From Pseudomonas multiresinivorans (lineage in GTDB: Bacteria; Pseudomonadota; Gammaproteobacteria; Pseudomonadales; Pseudomonadaceae), in the NCBI RefSeq assembly GCF_012971725.1, contig NZ_CP048833.1, positions 558,001-622,000 of the forward strand: 64,000 nucleotides of DNA, read 5' to 3'. The notes beneath the pieces were generated by a model that saw only the letters and a program-made list of their open reading frames with translations, did no database searches and was not told the origin of the DNA. Positions 17,999 through 25,880 of this stretch are shown here, piece after piece. Positions within the stretch are counted from its first letter, which is position 1, and each line of letters starts with the position of its first letter. The translations under genes and the position numbers were made by a program.

Positions 17999-18646
17999 TC
18001 AGGCCGTTGCGGCGCGACGCAGGTTGCGGGTGATGGCGCTGAGCAGCATGCCGTAGAGCGGCACGAAGAGCATCAGCATGACCGCCAGCTTCACGCCGTA
18101 GTCGACCCAGGCGATCTCCACCCAGTGCTCGGCCATGAAGGCGTTGTCGCTGTGCCAGAAGGCGATGGAGAAGAAGGTGAAGGTGTCCAGCAGGTTGCCG
18201 AACAGGGTCGAGACCACCGGGGCGATCCACCACTGGCGCATGCGGCGCAGGCGGTCGAAGACCTGGATGTCGAGGATCTGCCCGAACACGTAGGCCAGGA
18301 AGCTGGCCAGGGAAATCCGCGCTACGAAGGTGTTGAATTCGCCCAGCGAGGCGAAGCCCCTGAAGGCGCCTTCCTGGAAGATCACCGAAATGACGTAGGA
18401 AGCCAGCAGTGCCGGGATCATCACCCGCGCGATGACCAGCCGTGCCGGGCGCTTGCCGAGCAGGCGGACGGTGAGGTCGGTGGCCAGGAAGATGAACGGG
18501 AAGCTGAACGCGCCCCAGGTGGTGTGCCAGCCAAAGAGCGTCATTGGCAGCTGCACCAGGTAGTTGCTGGCGATGATGATCAGGATGTGGAACGCGACCA
18601 GGCCGGCGAGTGCGCCGCGCCGTGCCGCCGGAAGGGATGCCGACAT
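17999..18646 (-). CDS. yhhQ: queuosine precursor transporter (YhhQ/VUT family)
   Basis: This inner-membrane protein of about 215 residues has six or so hydrophobic segments and belongs to COG1738, the family that imports preQ0/preQ1 for queuosine synthesis. Family-like stretches are SNYLVQLPMTLFGWHTTWGAFSFP (shown in part) and ATDLTVRLLGKRPAR, and SFLAYVFGQILDIQVFDRLR. The start at 18646 gives AAGG ten bases upstream; the longer frame to 18712 overlaps the promoter. It interrupts the ectoine genes and has its own promoter, so it is probably a passenger. Confidence 0.88.
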   Translation of the reverse strand: MSASLPAARRGALAGLVAFHILIIIASNYLVQLPMTLFGWHTTWGAFSFPFIFLATDLTVRLLGKRPARLVIARVMIPALLASYVISVIFQEGAFRGFASLGEFNTFVARISLASFLAYVFGQILDIQVFDRLRRMRQWWIAPVVSTLFGNLLDTFTFFSIAFWHSDNAFMAEHWVEIAWVDYGVKLAVMLMLFVPLYGMLLSAITRNLRRAATA

Positions 18647-18710
18647 GCTTGGGCCTTTTTCGTCGATGGGGTGAGGGAACCCATGCCCGGCACCATGCCG
18701 AGCGGCGCGC

Positions 18711-18739
18711 ATTGTATACGATCCGGACCGAAAAGTCAG
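18711..18739 (-). promoter_or_regulatory. sigma70-type promoter of yhhQ
   Basis: On the minus strand CTGACT (18739-18734) and TACAAT (18716-18711) are separated by 17 bases, about 65 bases before the yhhQ start. I looked for a preQ1 aptamer in the leader and saw none. Confidence 0.65.
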
Positions 18740-18831
18740 GTTTTATTGTGCAATTTTTGTTCAGCTGAGTTTAGATGCACGGGGCTTTCTTCACCCCAGC
18801 CCTCTCCCGCGGGTCAGCGGTCTTTGGTTTT

Positions 18832-18909
18832 GTAGGAGCGAGCTTGCTCGCGAACCCACCCACCTCCAGCGCGGCCGGTGAATCCGTTCGCGAGCAAGCT
18901 CGCTCCTAC
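18832..18909. repeat. REP pair overlapping the doeX stop codon
   Basis: Two GTAGGAGCGAG-type copies face each other at 18832-18855 and 18886-18909. The doeX stop codon (18906-18908 on the minus strand) is formed by the TAG of the terminal GTAGGAG of the right-hand copy. A fragment of the second repeat type (TTCACCCCAGCCCTCTCCCG) lies just to the left at 18790-18809. Confidence 0.92.
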
Positions 18910-19394
18910 AGGGAACCTGCCTCCAGCGCCTCGGCAGGAATCGCCGCATCCTGGGTCTTGATCACCTTGGTGACGATATAGGTGAAGTAGCGCTCGATCC
19001 CCACATCCTCCAGCAACAGCTGGTCGATGAAGCGCTGGTAGTGGTCGATGTCGCGCGCCTGGATCATCGCGATGTAATCCACCCCGCCACCGGTGGCGTA
19101 GCAGAAGCCGACCTCCGGCGACTGCTGCAGGCGCTGCTCGAAACGCCTCATGTCCTGCGCGGTATGCCGCGCCAGGGTGATCTCCACCAGCACCTGCTGC
19201 TGCTTGAACAGCGCCGGCCAATCGATCTGCGCGCGGTAGCCCTTGATCAACCCGGCCTCCTCCAGCTTGCGCACACGCTCCCAGGCCGGGCTGACCGAGA
19301 GGTTGATCGCCTCGGCCAGGCTCGACTTGGTGATGCGCCCGTCGCCAGCGAGGATGCGCAGGATCTTCAGGTCGTAGCGGTCGAGCTTGATCAT
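18906..19394 (-). CDS. doeX: Lrp/AsnC-family regulator of ectoine degradation
   Basis: This 162-residue protein has an N-terminal winged helix-turn-helix (LDRYDLKILRILAGDGRITKSSLAEAINLS, in two parts; residues about 4-60) and a C-terminal RAM/AsnC effector domain. The start at 19394 places MIKLDRYDLKIL at the N-terminus as usual for Lrp proteins; the upstream open frame overlaps doeB. It is 13 bases after doeB, the same neighbourhood as doeX of Halomonas and asnC of the Ruegeria eut operon. The final codons and stop lie in a REP element. Confidence 0.92.
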   Translation of the reverse strand: MIKLDRYDLKILRILAGDGRITKSSLAEAINLSVSPAWERVRKLEEAGLIKGYRAQIDWPALFKQQQVLVEITLARHTAQDMRRFEQRLQQSPEVGFCYATGGGVDYIAMIQARDIDHYQRFIDQLLLEDVGIERYFTYIVTKVIKTQDAAIPAEALEAGSL

Positions 19395-19407
19395 GACGGG
19401 CTCTCGT

Positions 19408-20424
19408 TCAGTCCAGTACCTCGGCGACCACCGCCAGGGTGTCGCCACTCTGCACCAGGCCGGGGAAATGCCGCGCGGCGAGGATACCGCTGCGCTTGGC
19501 GCGGTACTCCACCGGCGCCGCGCCGGTGCGCAGCACGTCATGCACCCGCGCCAGCACTTCGCCACGCTCGACACGCTCGCCCAGGTCGCGGCACATCTCC
19601 AGCAGGCCGCCGTGCTCGCTGGCGACGAAACAGTCACCGTCGGGCATGTCGAGCATCAGCGACTTCGCCGGCTCGATCTCGCCGCGCAGGATGCCAGCCT
19701 CAACCAGCAGGTTACGTACACCACGCCGGGCGATAGCCACAGTGCGCGCGCTGCTGGTGCCGCCGCCACCCAGCTCGGTGGTGACGAACAGCTTGCCCTG
19801 TTCCTCGGCGGCGCTGTCGTACATGCCCACCGCATCCAGCTCCAGCATGCGCATGGCGTAGGGCGCGGCGAAGGCGCGCATCAGCGCCTCGCTGGCTTCC
19901 TGCTGGGCCTTGTCCGGCAGCACGTGGCAGGCGGCGAAGGGCAGGAAATCCAGGGTCCGGCCGCCGGAGTGGATGTCCAGCACCACATCCGCCAGCGGCA
20001 GCAGGGTGCGCTGGAAGTAGTCGGCGATCTTCTGCGTCACCGTGCCGTCCGGGCGGCCGGGGAAGCTGCGGTTGAGGTTGCCGGCGTCGATGGGCGAGGT
20101 GCGCTTGCCGGCATGGAACGCCGGCGTGTTCATGAACGGCACGATGATCACACGGCCGCGCACGTCCTCGGTCCGCAGTTCCTGGGCCAGGCGGCTGAGC
20201 GCCACCGGGCCTTCGTACTCGTCACCGTGGTTGCCGCCGGTCAGCAGCGCGGTGGGGCCGTCGCCGTTCTTCACCACGCAGACCGGGATCATCACCGCGC
20301 CCCAGGCCGAATCGTCCCGCGAGTAGGGCAGCTTGAGGTGGCCGTGCTGCACGCCGTCGCGCTGGAAATCGACGCTGGCGGCGATGGGGTTTTCGCGCAG
20401 CTCTTTATCGAGGGACTGTGTCAT
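19408..20424 (-). CDS. doeB: N-alpha-acetyl-L-2,4-diaminobutyrate deacetylase
   Basis: This is a zinc-dependent amidohydrolase of the succinylglutamate desuccinylase/aspartoacylase family (338 residues) that removes acetate from the product of DoeA. Zn-site motifs are LTGGNHGDEYEGPVAL (His and Glu ligands) and VVLDIHSGGRTLDFLP (His), with the typical NLNRSFPGRPDGTVTQKIA. It is 4 bases after doeA. The Ruegeria homologue is EutE. Confidence 0.93.
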   Translation of the reverse strand: MTQSLDKELRENPIAASVDFQRDGVQHGHLKLPYSRDDSAWGAVMIPVCVVKNGDGPTALLTGGNHGDEYEGPVALSRLAQELRTEDVRGRVIIVPFMNTPAFHAGKRTSPIDAGNLNRSFPGRPDGTVTQKIADYFQRTLLPLADVVLDIHSGGRTLDFLPFAACHVLPDKAQQEASEALMRAFAAPYAMRMLELDAVGMYDSAAEEQGKLFVTTELGGGGTSSARTVAIARRGVRNLLVEAGILRGEIEPAKSLMLDMPDGDCFVASEHGGLLEMCRDLGERVERGEVLARVHDVLRTGAAPVEYRAKRSGILAARHFPGLVQSGDTLAVVAEVLD

Positions 20425-20428
20425 CGCC

Positions 20429-21619
20429 TCACTCCTTCACGAACAGCTGGCGCGGGTAGTCGCAGAAGGTTTCCACGCCGCGCTCAGTGATGAGGATGCT
20501 CTCGGTGATCTCCAGGCCCCAGTCGTCCATCCACAGGCCGGGCATGAAGTGAAAGGTCATGCCTGGTTCGAGCACGCTGTTGTCGCTCGGGCGCAGGCTC
20601 ATGGTGCGCTCGCCCCAGTCCGGCGGGTAGCTGATCCCGATGGGGTAGCCGCAGCGGCTGTCCTTGTGGATGCCGAACTTCTCCAGCACGCCGAAGAAGG
20701 CGCGGGCGATGTCGCCGGTGGTGTTACCCGGTTTCGCCGCGTCGAGGCCTGCGGCGATGCCTTCGACCACGGCTTTTTCCGCATCGAGGAAATGCTGCGG
20801 CGGCTGGCCGAGGAACACCGTGCGCGACAGCGGGCAGTGGTAGCGCTTGTAGCAGCCGGCGATCTCGAAGAAGGTGCCGGCGCCGCGCTCGAAGGGTGTG
20901 TCGTCCCAGGTCAGGTGCGGCGCGCTGGCGTCGGCGCCGGTGGGCAGCAGTGGGACGATGGCCGGGTAGTCGCCGCCGTGGCCGTCGGCGCCGAGGATGC
21001 CGGTGCTGTAGATCTCGGCGACCAGCTCGTTCTTGCGCATACCCGGCTCGATGCGCTCGACGATGTGCGCGTGCATCTTCTCGACGATGCGCGCGGCGAT
21101 GCGCATGTACTCGATCTCGCGCGGCGACTTCACCGCGCGCTGCCAGTTCACCAGGGCCGTGGCATCGACGAACTTCGCGTTCGGCAGGTTCACCTGCAGT
21201 GAGCGGAAGGCGGCGGCGCTGAAGTAGTAGTTGTCCATCTCCACGCCGATGGTCCGATCCGACCAGCCGCGCGCGGCGATGACCTCGCGGGACAGGTAGT
21301 CCATCGGGTGGCGCTCGGTGGACTGCACGTAGTGGTCGGGGTAGCCGACGATGTTGTCCGCCTGCATGAACACGGTACGCCGCGCGCCGTTGGCGTCCTG
21401 GCCGCGGCCGAACCAGACCGGCTCGCCGTCCAGCGCCAGCAGCACGCACTGGTGCACGTAGAAGGACCAGCCGTCGTAGCCGGTCAGCCAGGCCATGTTC
21501 GACGGATCGGTAACCAGCAGCAGTTCGATGCCGCGCTGTTGCATGCTGGCGCGGACCTTGGCGATCCGCTGGGCATATTCCTCCCGGCTGAAGGGGAGGT
21601 TGACGACGATCTCGGACAT
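20429..21619 (-). CDS. doeA: ectoine hydrolase
   Basis: This 396-residue protein of the M24 peptidase/creatinase fold opens the ectoine ring to N-acetyl-diaminobutyrate. Supporting segments are the N-terminal creatinase domain (LLLVTDPSNMAWLTGYDGWSF) and the C-terminal pita-bread regions FEIAGCYKRYHCPLSRTVFLG, GYPIGISYPPDWGER and ESILITERGVETF. It is followed by doeB in 4 bases. The Ruegeria homologue is EutD. Family and context agree well. Confidence 0.93.
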   Translation of the reverse strand: MSEIVVNLPFSREEYAQRIAKVRASMQQRGIELLLVTDPSNMAWLTGYDGWSFYVHQCVLLALDGEPVWFGRGQDANGARRTVFMQADNIVGYPDHYVQSTERHPMDYLSREVIAARGWSDRTIGVEMDNYYFSAAAFRSLQVNLPNAKFVDATALVNWQRAVKSPREIEYMRIAARIVEKMHAHIVERIEPGMRKNELVAEIYSTGILGADGHGGDYPAIVPLLPTGADASAPHLTWDDTPFERGAGTFFEIAGCYKRYHCPLSRTVFLGQPPQHFLDAEKAVVEGIAAGLDAAKPGNTTGDIARAFFGVLEKFGIHKDSRCGYPIGISYPPDWGERTMSLRPSDNSVLEPGMTFHFMPGLWMDDWGLEITESILITERGVETFCDYPRQLFVKE

Positions 21620-21682
21620 GCGGAAATCCTCTTGGGGGAATCGTTGTCGGGCTTCGTTGGGATAGCCCGAGACTTTTGGTTC

Positions 21683-21813
21683 CCCTCACCCCAACCCTCT
21701 CCCAGAGGGAGAGGTAGCAATCCGAGCCGGCTGACGCCGCGGCTTCATCCTGCACCTGACGGTCCCCTCTCCCGCTTGAGGAGCGGGGCGCGCAGCCAGG
21801 GTTAGGGCGAGGG
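21683..21813. repeat. long inverted repeat between eutC and doeA
   Basis: Left arm 21683-21714 contains CCCTCACCCCAACCCTCTCC then GGGAGAGG; the right arm 21764-21813 is its reverse form (CCCCTCTCCCGCTTGAGGAG ... AGGGTTAGGGCGAGGG). The right arm carries an extra 13 bases at 21785-21797. The repeat fills the 225-base eutC-doeA gap and may lower downstream expression or stabilise the eutBC message. Confidence 0.82.
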
Positions 21814-21844
21814 CGCTCTTCCCGCGAAGCGGGACGAAAAATTC

Positions 21845-22837
21845 TCAGCTGCTGAAACGGAATCCCTTGCCCATCCGCTGTGCCCGCTGGAAGGCCAGGC
21901 CGGCGATAGCGGTGTCCTGGGCGCCGGTGCCGGTGAGGTCGCAGAGGGTGATGTCCTCGGCGCGCACACGGCCCTGGCGCAGCCCGGCGATGACTTGACC
22001 GAGCTCGGCGAAATCCGCGTCGAGGCTGACGTTGCCGGCCGCCACCGCGTGGTGCAGCTCGCCCAGCACCAGGGTCTGGCTGAGGCGGTCGGCGACGTAG
22101 TGGTCGACGGCGGCCAGCGCTTGGGCGGCGATCTCGTTCTTGTGCTCGGCGTCCGAACCCATGGCGGTGATGTGCAAGCCGGGGCGCAGGTGTTTTTTCT
22201 GGATCAGCGGTTCGCGGCTGGGCGTGGTGGTGATGGCGATGTCGGCGCCTTCCAGCGCTTCGTCGACGCTGGCGCAAGGCGTGACCGCAATGCCCAGGCT
22301 GCCGCTCAGCTCTTCCGCACATTGCCGCGCTTTGGCGATATCCCGCGCCCAGACGCTGGCGCCTTCGATGGGCCGCACCAGGCACAGCGCCTTGAGCTGC
22401 AACCGCGCCTGTTCCCCGGCGCCGATCAGCGCGACCTGGCGCGAGTTCTCGCGGGCCAACCATTTGGCCGCCACTGCGCCAGCGCAGGCGGTGCGCACGG
22501 CGGTGAGGTAGCCGTTATCCAGCAGCAGCGCGTCGAGCAAGCCGGTTTTGGAGGACAACAACATCATCATGCCGTTGAGGCTGGGCAGGCCCAGCTTGGG
22601 ATTGTCGAAAAAGCCGGGGCTGACCTTGATGGCAAAGCGCGGCAGGCCGGGCAGGTAGGCGGTCTTCACGTCGACTTCGCCGTTGTGCTCGGGCACGTCC
22701 AGGCGAAGGATCGGCGGCATCGCCACCGGTGCCGTGGCCAGCAGGCGAAAGGCCTGTTCGACGGCGTCGAGGCTCTCCCGGTCTATCGCCACGCAGGCGC
22801 GCAGGTCGGCTTCGCTGAGCAGGGTGACGTCAGCCAT
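21845..22837 (-). CDS. eutC: ornithine cyclodeaminase-like protein of hydroxyectoine use
   Basis: This is a 330-residue member of the ornithine cyclodeaminase/mu-crystallin family with the NAD-binding motif VALIGAGEQARLQLKAL near residue 135 and the family stretches VDVKTAYLPGLPRFAIKVSPGF and LTAVRTACAGAVAAKWLA. With EutB it is thought to convert 5-hydroxyectoine to ectoine. Its start overlaps the end of eutB by 8 bases, so the two are translationally linked. Confidence 0.88.
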   Translation of the reverse strand: MADVTLLSEADLRACVAIDRESLDAVEQAFRLLATAPVAMPPILRLDVPEHNGEVDVKTAYLPGLPRFAIKVSPGFFDNPKLGLPSLNGMMMLLSSKTGLLDALLLDNGYLTAVRTACAGAVAAKWLARENSRQVALIGAGEQARLQLKALCLVRPIEGASVWARDIAKARQCAEELSGSLGIAVTPCASVDEALEGADIAITTTPSREPLIQKKHLRPGLHITAMGSDAEHKNEIAAQALAAVDHYVADRLSQTLVLGELHHAVAAGNVSLDADFAELGQVIAGLRQGRVRAEDITLCDLTGTGAQDTAIAGLAFQRAQRMGKGFRFSS

Positions 22838-23804
22838 GGGCAGTTTCCTCGAGGATCTGTTGGTGTTGTTCGATGGCGATGTTGCGGCCGCTGACCACCA
22901 CCACCACCGGGCCGATCGGCGCGATCAGGCCGTCGAGCAGCGCGGCGATGCCCACGGCGGCAGCGCCTTCGACCACCTGCCGCTCCTCGCGGTAGGCGTG
23001 ACGGATACCGGCGGCAATGGAGGGCTCGTCGAGCAGGTGCAACTGGTCGCAGTAGTCACGGGCGAGTGCGAAGGTGTAGCGGTTGTCCAGGCCGATGCCG
23101 CCGCCGAGGGAGTCGGCCAGGGTCGGCAACTCTTCCACGTCCACCGGGTGACCGGCGGCGAGGCTGGCGGCCATGGCGGCGCCTCGGCGCATGCTGATGC
23201 CGTGCACGCGAATGCTCGGGTCCGCCTGCTTGAGCGCCAGCGCCACGCCGCCGAACAGGCCGCCACCGGAGAGCGGTACCAGCACCTGGCGCACGTCCGG
23301 CAGTTGTTCGAGGATTTCCAGGCCGAGGGTGCCCTGGCCGGCGATGATCTGCGGGTGATCGAAGGGCGGCAGCAGCGCCGCGCCCAGCTCACGGGCAATG
23401 CGTTCGGCTTCGGCCTGGGCGTCGTCCTGGCTGTTGCCGATGATGCGGACTTCAGCGCCCAGTTCGCGGATCGCCTGCACCTTGTTCGCCGGAACCAACT
23501 GCGACAGGCAGATGGTGGCTTGCACGCCGAGCACGCGCGCGGCGTGGGCCAGCGCCCGGCCGTGGTTACCGGTGGAGGCCGCGACCACGCCCTTGGCCTT
23601 TTGCTCATCGCTGAGCTGGGCGATCGCGTTGCTCGCCCCGCGCAGCTTGAAGCTGCCGGTGATCTGCTGGGATTCAAGCTTCAGGTACACCGACGCGCCG
23701 AGCAGGCGCGACAGGCTGGGTGAATGCTCCAGCGGCGTCTGCCGTACCAGGCCCTGGATGCGCTGGCGTGCTCGGTACAGCTCGACGAGGGGAATCGGCT
23801 CCAT
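22830..23804 (-). CDS. eutB: threonine dehydratase-like PLP enzyme of hydroxyectoine use
   Basis: This is a 324-residue fold-type II PLP enzyme of the threonine/serine dehydratase family. The PLP Lys is in QQITGSFKLRGASNAI, the Asn loop is STGNHGRALAHAA, and the glycine-rich phosphate loop is VPLSGGGLFGGVALAL. It has no regulatory ACT domain, unlike biosynthetic IlvA. GGAGG lies five bases before the ATG. It is the first gene of eutB-eutC-doeA-doeB-doeX, and a candidate EnuR operator lies about 60 bases upstream. Confidence 0.88.
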   Translation of the reverse strand: MEPIPLVELYRARQRIQGLVRQTPLEHSPSLSRLLGASVYLKLESQQITGSFKLRGASNAIAQLSDEQKAKGVVAASTGNHGRALAHAARVLGVQATICLSQLVPANKVQAIRELGAEVRIIGNSQDDAQAEAERIARELGAALLPPFDHPQIIAGQGTLGLEILEQLPDVRQVLVPLSGGGLFGGVALALKQADPSIRVHGISMRRGAAMAASLAAGHPVDVEELPTLADSLGGGIGLDNRYTFALARDYCDQLHLLDEPSIAAGIRHAYREERQVVEGAAAVGIAALLDGLIAPIGPVVVVVSGRNIAIEQHQQILEETAHG

Positions 23805-23863
23805 CTCGGCCTCCGGGGAATGCAGTGGGGCCGAGTGTAGGGGCGGGAAATTGTCGCGATGAA

Positions 23864-23881
23864 TGTACTAGGACGATGTCG
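23864..23881. promoter_or_regulatory. candidate EnuR operator in front of eutB
   Basis: TGTACTAGGACGATGTCG matches TGTCCTAGTGCAATGTCG at 25532-25549 in 14 of 18 positions and in the same orientation. TGTC-like half sites recur at 23852, 23864 and 23877, that is every 12-13 bases, as expected for the direct-repeat sites of MocR-type regulators. Confidence 0.55.
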
Positions 23882-23968
23882 TCTTAAGCAGTGATTTCCG
23901 CATGACGGGGCGCAAGAGCCCTACGAAGCCGGCGGAAAAAGGGCTGAGGCTCGCGCAGAATATTTCGA

Positions 23969-24073
23969 GTAGGAGCGGACTTCGTCCGCGATCGGCATCC
24001 GGCGCGTGCGGTAATCATCGCGGACGAAGTCCGCTCCTACGCGCGCCGGAGGTTCGGCATGTAGGAGCGAGTC
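23969..24073. repeat. second-type REP cluster between eutB and enuR
   Basis: A forward copy at 23969-23994 (GTAGGAGCGGACTTCGTCC..) and a reverse copy at 24017-24040 form an inverted pair, and a truncated third copy (GTAGGAGCGAGTCC) begins at 24061, five bases before the enuR stop. The rest of the 274-base gap holds the eutB promoter region. Confidence 0.9.
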
Positions 24074-24078
24074 CGGTG

Positions 24079-25473
24079 TCAGAAATCGTGAATCTTCGGG
24101 TACTGCCCGAACAGCTCGCGCATGTCCTCCAGCGCGGACGCCATGCGCTCGTCGCTGCATTCGGCGCCCATGCACAGGCGCACCGCGCGCGGCCTGGGCG
24201 TGCCGCGCACCATGAACGGATCGGGTGGCGTGACAGCGATGTGCCGGTGGCGCAGCTCGCGCACCAGGCTGTCCAGCTCCCAATGCTCGGGAATGCCGAT
24301 CCAGGCGCTGAGGGAATGCGGATCGCAACCGCGCAGGTGCTCGCCAAGATGGTCGCGCACCAAGCCCTGGCGCTTCTCCAGCACCTGGCGCTGCAGGCCG
24401 ATCAGCGCCTGGGCGTTACCGTTGCGAATCCACCGTGAGGCGACTTCCGCCAGCAACGGCGTGGCCATCCAGCTGTTCACCCGCAGGATGCTTTCGGTGC
24501 GCAGCGCCAGCCGCCGCGGCATGGCCAGGTAACCGATGCGCAGGCCAGTCAGCACACTCTTGGTGAAGCTGGTGCAGTAGAACGACAAGTCCGGCAGGTA
24601 GTGGCTGAGCGGTGGCGGGCGGCGCTCGCCAAGCAGCGGGCCGTAGACGTCGTCTTCGATCACGTGAACGCCGTAGCGCTGGGCGATAGCGGCGATCTCG
24701 CGGCGGCGCGAGTCGGGCATCAGGCAGGAGGTCGGGTTGTTCAGGTTGGGCGTGCAGACCAGCGCGGTGATGCGCTCGTTCGCGCAGAGGTCTTCGAAGT
24801 GCTCGGGGTCGATGCCCTGCTTGTCGATATCCACACCCTTCAAGGTAAAACCCAGCACCTGGGAATTGCCGATCACGCCGTGGTCGGTGAGCTGTTCGCA
24901 GAGCACCACATCGTCCGGCCCGGCCAGTGAGGCGAGCGCGAGGAAGATGCCGTGGGCCGCGCCGTTAGTGATCAATACGTCATCGCGCTCGCGCTGCAGG
25001 CCCAGCTGCGCCAGCCACTGCACACCGGCATCGCGGTGCGCATCAAAGCCGGCGACCGGGCGGCAGGCGCGCATCCAGGGCTGGTCGGGTTCCTGCGCCA
25101 GCGCGCGACAGGTGTCCTGCCAGAGGCGGTCGTGCTCGCGGGTGTGGACGATGCTGGCAATGGAGAAATCCACCAGCGCGCGCTCGGGGTGGTCGACCAT
25201 GTAATGGGCCATGCCCTCGGTCATCCGCCGCGAGACGAAACTGCCGCGCCCCACCTCGCAGCGCACCAGGCCCTGGCGCTCCAGTTCCTTGTAGGCATTG
25301 GTCACCGTTTGCACGCTGATCCCCAGGCCATCGGCGACGTGGCGCTGCGGCGGCAGGCGCTGGCCATCGCTCAGGCGGCCCTGCTCGATGTCGCCGGCAA
25401 TGGCCTGCACCAAAGTCTTGTACTTGGATTCGCCGACCCGCAGGTCGGCCAGGGCGCGACGCCAGGCTTCCAT
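24079..25473 (-). CDS. enuR: MocR-type (GntR/aminotransferase) regulator of ectoine genes
   Basis: This 464-residue chimera has an N-terminal GntR winged helix (residues about 15-85: LPPQRHVADGLGISVQTVTNAYKEL, shown in two overlapping blocks, and GRGSFVSRR) and a C-terminal fold-type I aminotransferase domain that acts as sensor. The PLP Lys is Lys305 in SFTKSVLTGLRIGYL, with the pyridine Asp in VHVIEDDVYGPLL and the Asn in CTPNLNNPTS. EnuR of Ruegeria senses N-alpha-acetyl-diaminobutyrate through PLP and represses the operon; the same is expected here. It is divergent from ehuBCDA. Confidence 0.92.
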   Translation of the reverse strand: MEAWRRALADLRVGESKYKTLVQAIAGDIEQGRLSDGQRLPPQRHVADGLGISVQTVTNAYKELERQGLVRCEVGRGSFVSRRMTEGMAHYMVDHPERALVDFSIASIVHTREHDRLWQDTCRALAQEPDQPWMRACRPVAGFDAHRDAGVQWLAQLGLQRERDDVLITNGAAHGIFLALASLAGPDDVVLCEQLTDHGVIGNSQVLGFTLKGVDIDKQGIDPEHFEDLCANERITALVCTPNLNNPTSCLMPDSRRREIAAIAQRYGVHVIEDDVYGPLLGERRPPPLSHYLPDLSFYCTSFTKSVLTGLRIGYLAMPRRLALRTESILRVNSWMATPLLAEVASRWIRNGNAQALIGLQRQVLEKRQGLVRDHLGEHLRGCDPHSLSAWIGIPEHWELDSLVRELRHRHIAVTPPDPFMVRGTPRPRAVRLCMGAECSDERMASALEDMRELFGQYPKIHDF

Positions 25474-25531
25474 CTTCAGCGCTCCGTCTGGTCAGGGGTG
25501 CAGAGTGACCGACCAGCACACCGGCGGCAAT

Positions 25532-25549
25532 TGTCCTAGTGCAATGTCG
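25532..25549. promoter_or_regulatory. candidate EnuR operator in front of ehuBCDA/enuR
   Basis: TGTCCTAGTGCAATGTCG shares 14 of 18 bases with the site upstream of eutB. TGTC half sites at 25532 and 25545 are 13 bases apart. It overlaps the -35 hexamer of a possible ehuB promoter, suitable for repression. Confidence 0.55.
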
Positions 25550-25625
25550 ATAAAGAAGTGGCTTGCGTATGCTCGGGCGCAGGACACCGCGTGGCACACC
25601 GGGCCCCATTGTCAGGCCCGCGCAG

Positions 25626-25666
25626 AAAAAACCGCCGGATGCGTTCGTCGCGACGGTGGCTTTTTC
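25626..25666 (+). terminator. possible attenuator hairpin in the ehuB leader
   Basis: AAAAAACCGCC pairs with GGTGGCTTTTT (one A-C mismatch and one G-U pair), and the enclosed segment can fold further (GCG..CGC). The hairpin ends in a run of five T and lies about 215 bases before ehuB. It could stop leader transcripts; whether it is regulated cannot be judged. Confidence 0.4.
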
Positions 25667-25880
25667 CCGCCGCGCAGCTGTCGATCGGGAAGAGCCGCAA
25701 GGCGCCCGGCCTTAGTCTGGCGTCGAGCTTCTCGGCAATGTCTGCGACAGAGCCGAGAGAACTTCGGAAGGCCCCACCCAGGGCCCGACCTACAAGAACA
25801 ACAGTCGTACGACATTGCTACCTGCCATCCATCGCCGCGCGCCATGAGCGTTCGGCAAGAGAAGTCCAGGAGATCCGAAG

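Larger units (their letters stand above)
25474..25880. other. 407-base enuR-ehuB intergenic regulatory region
   Basis: No coding gene is seen here. It holds a candidate EnuR operator at 25532-25549, a possible promoter TGTCGA (25545-25550) / 17 bases / TATGCT (25568-25573), and a long leader to ehuB containing a terminator-like hairpin at 25626-25666. The leader is thus roughly 300 bases, unusual for a transporter gene and a candidate for RNA-level control. Confidence 0.5.

Noticed and set aside
18647..18740. A preQ1 riboswitch before the queuosine-precursor transporter
   Set aside because: The leader is only about 65 bases and shows no preQ1 aptamer stem with an A-rich tail.
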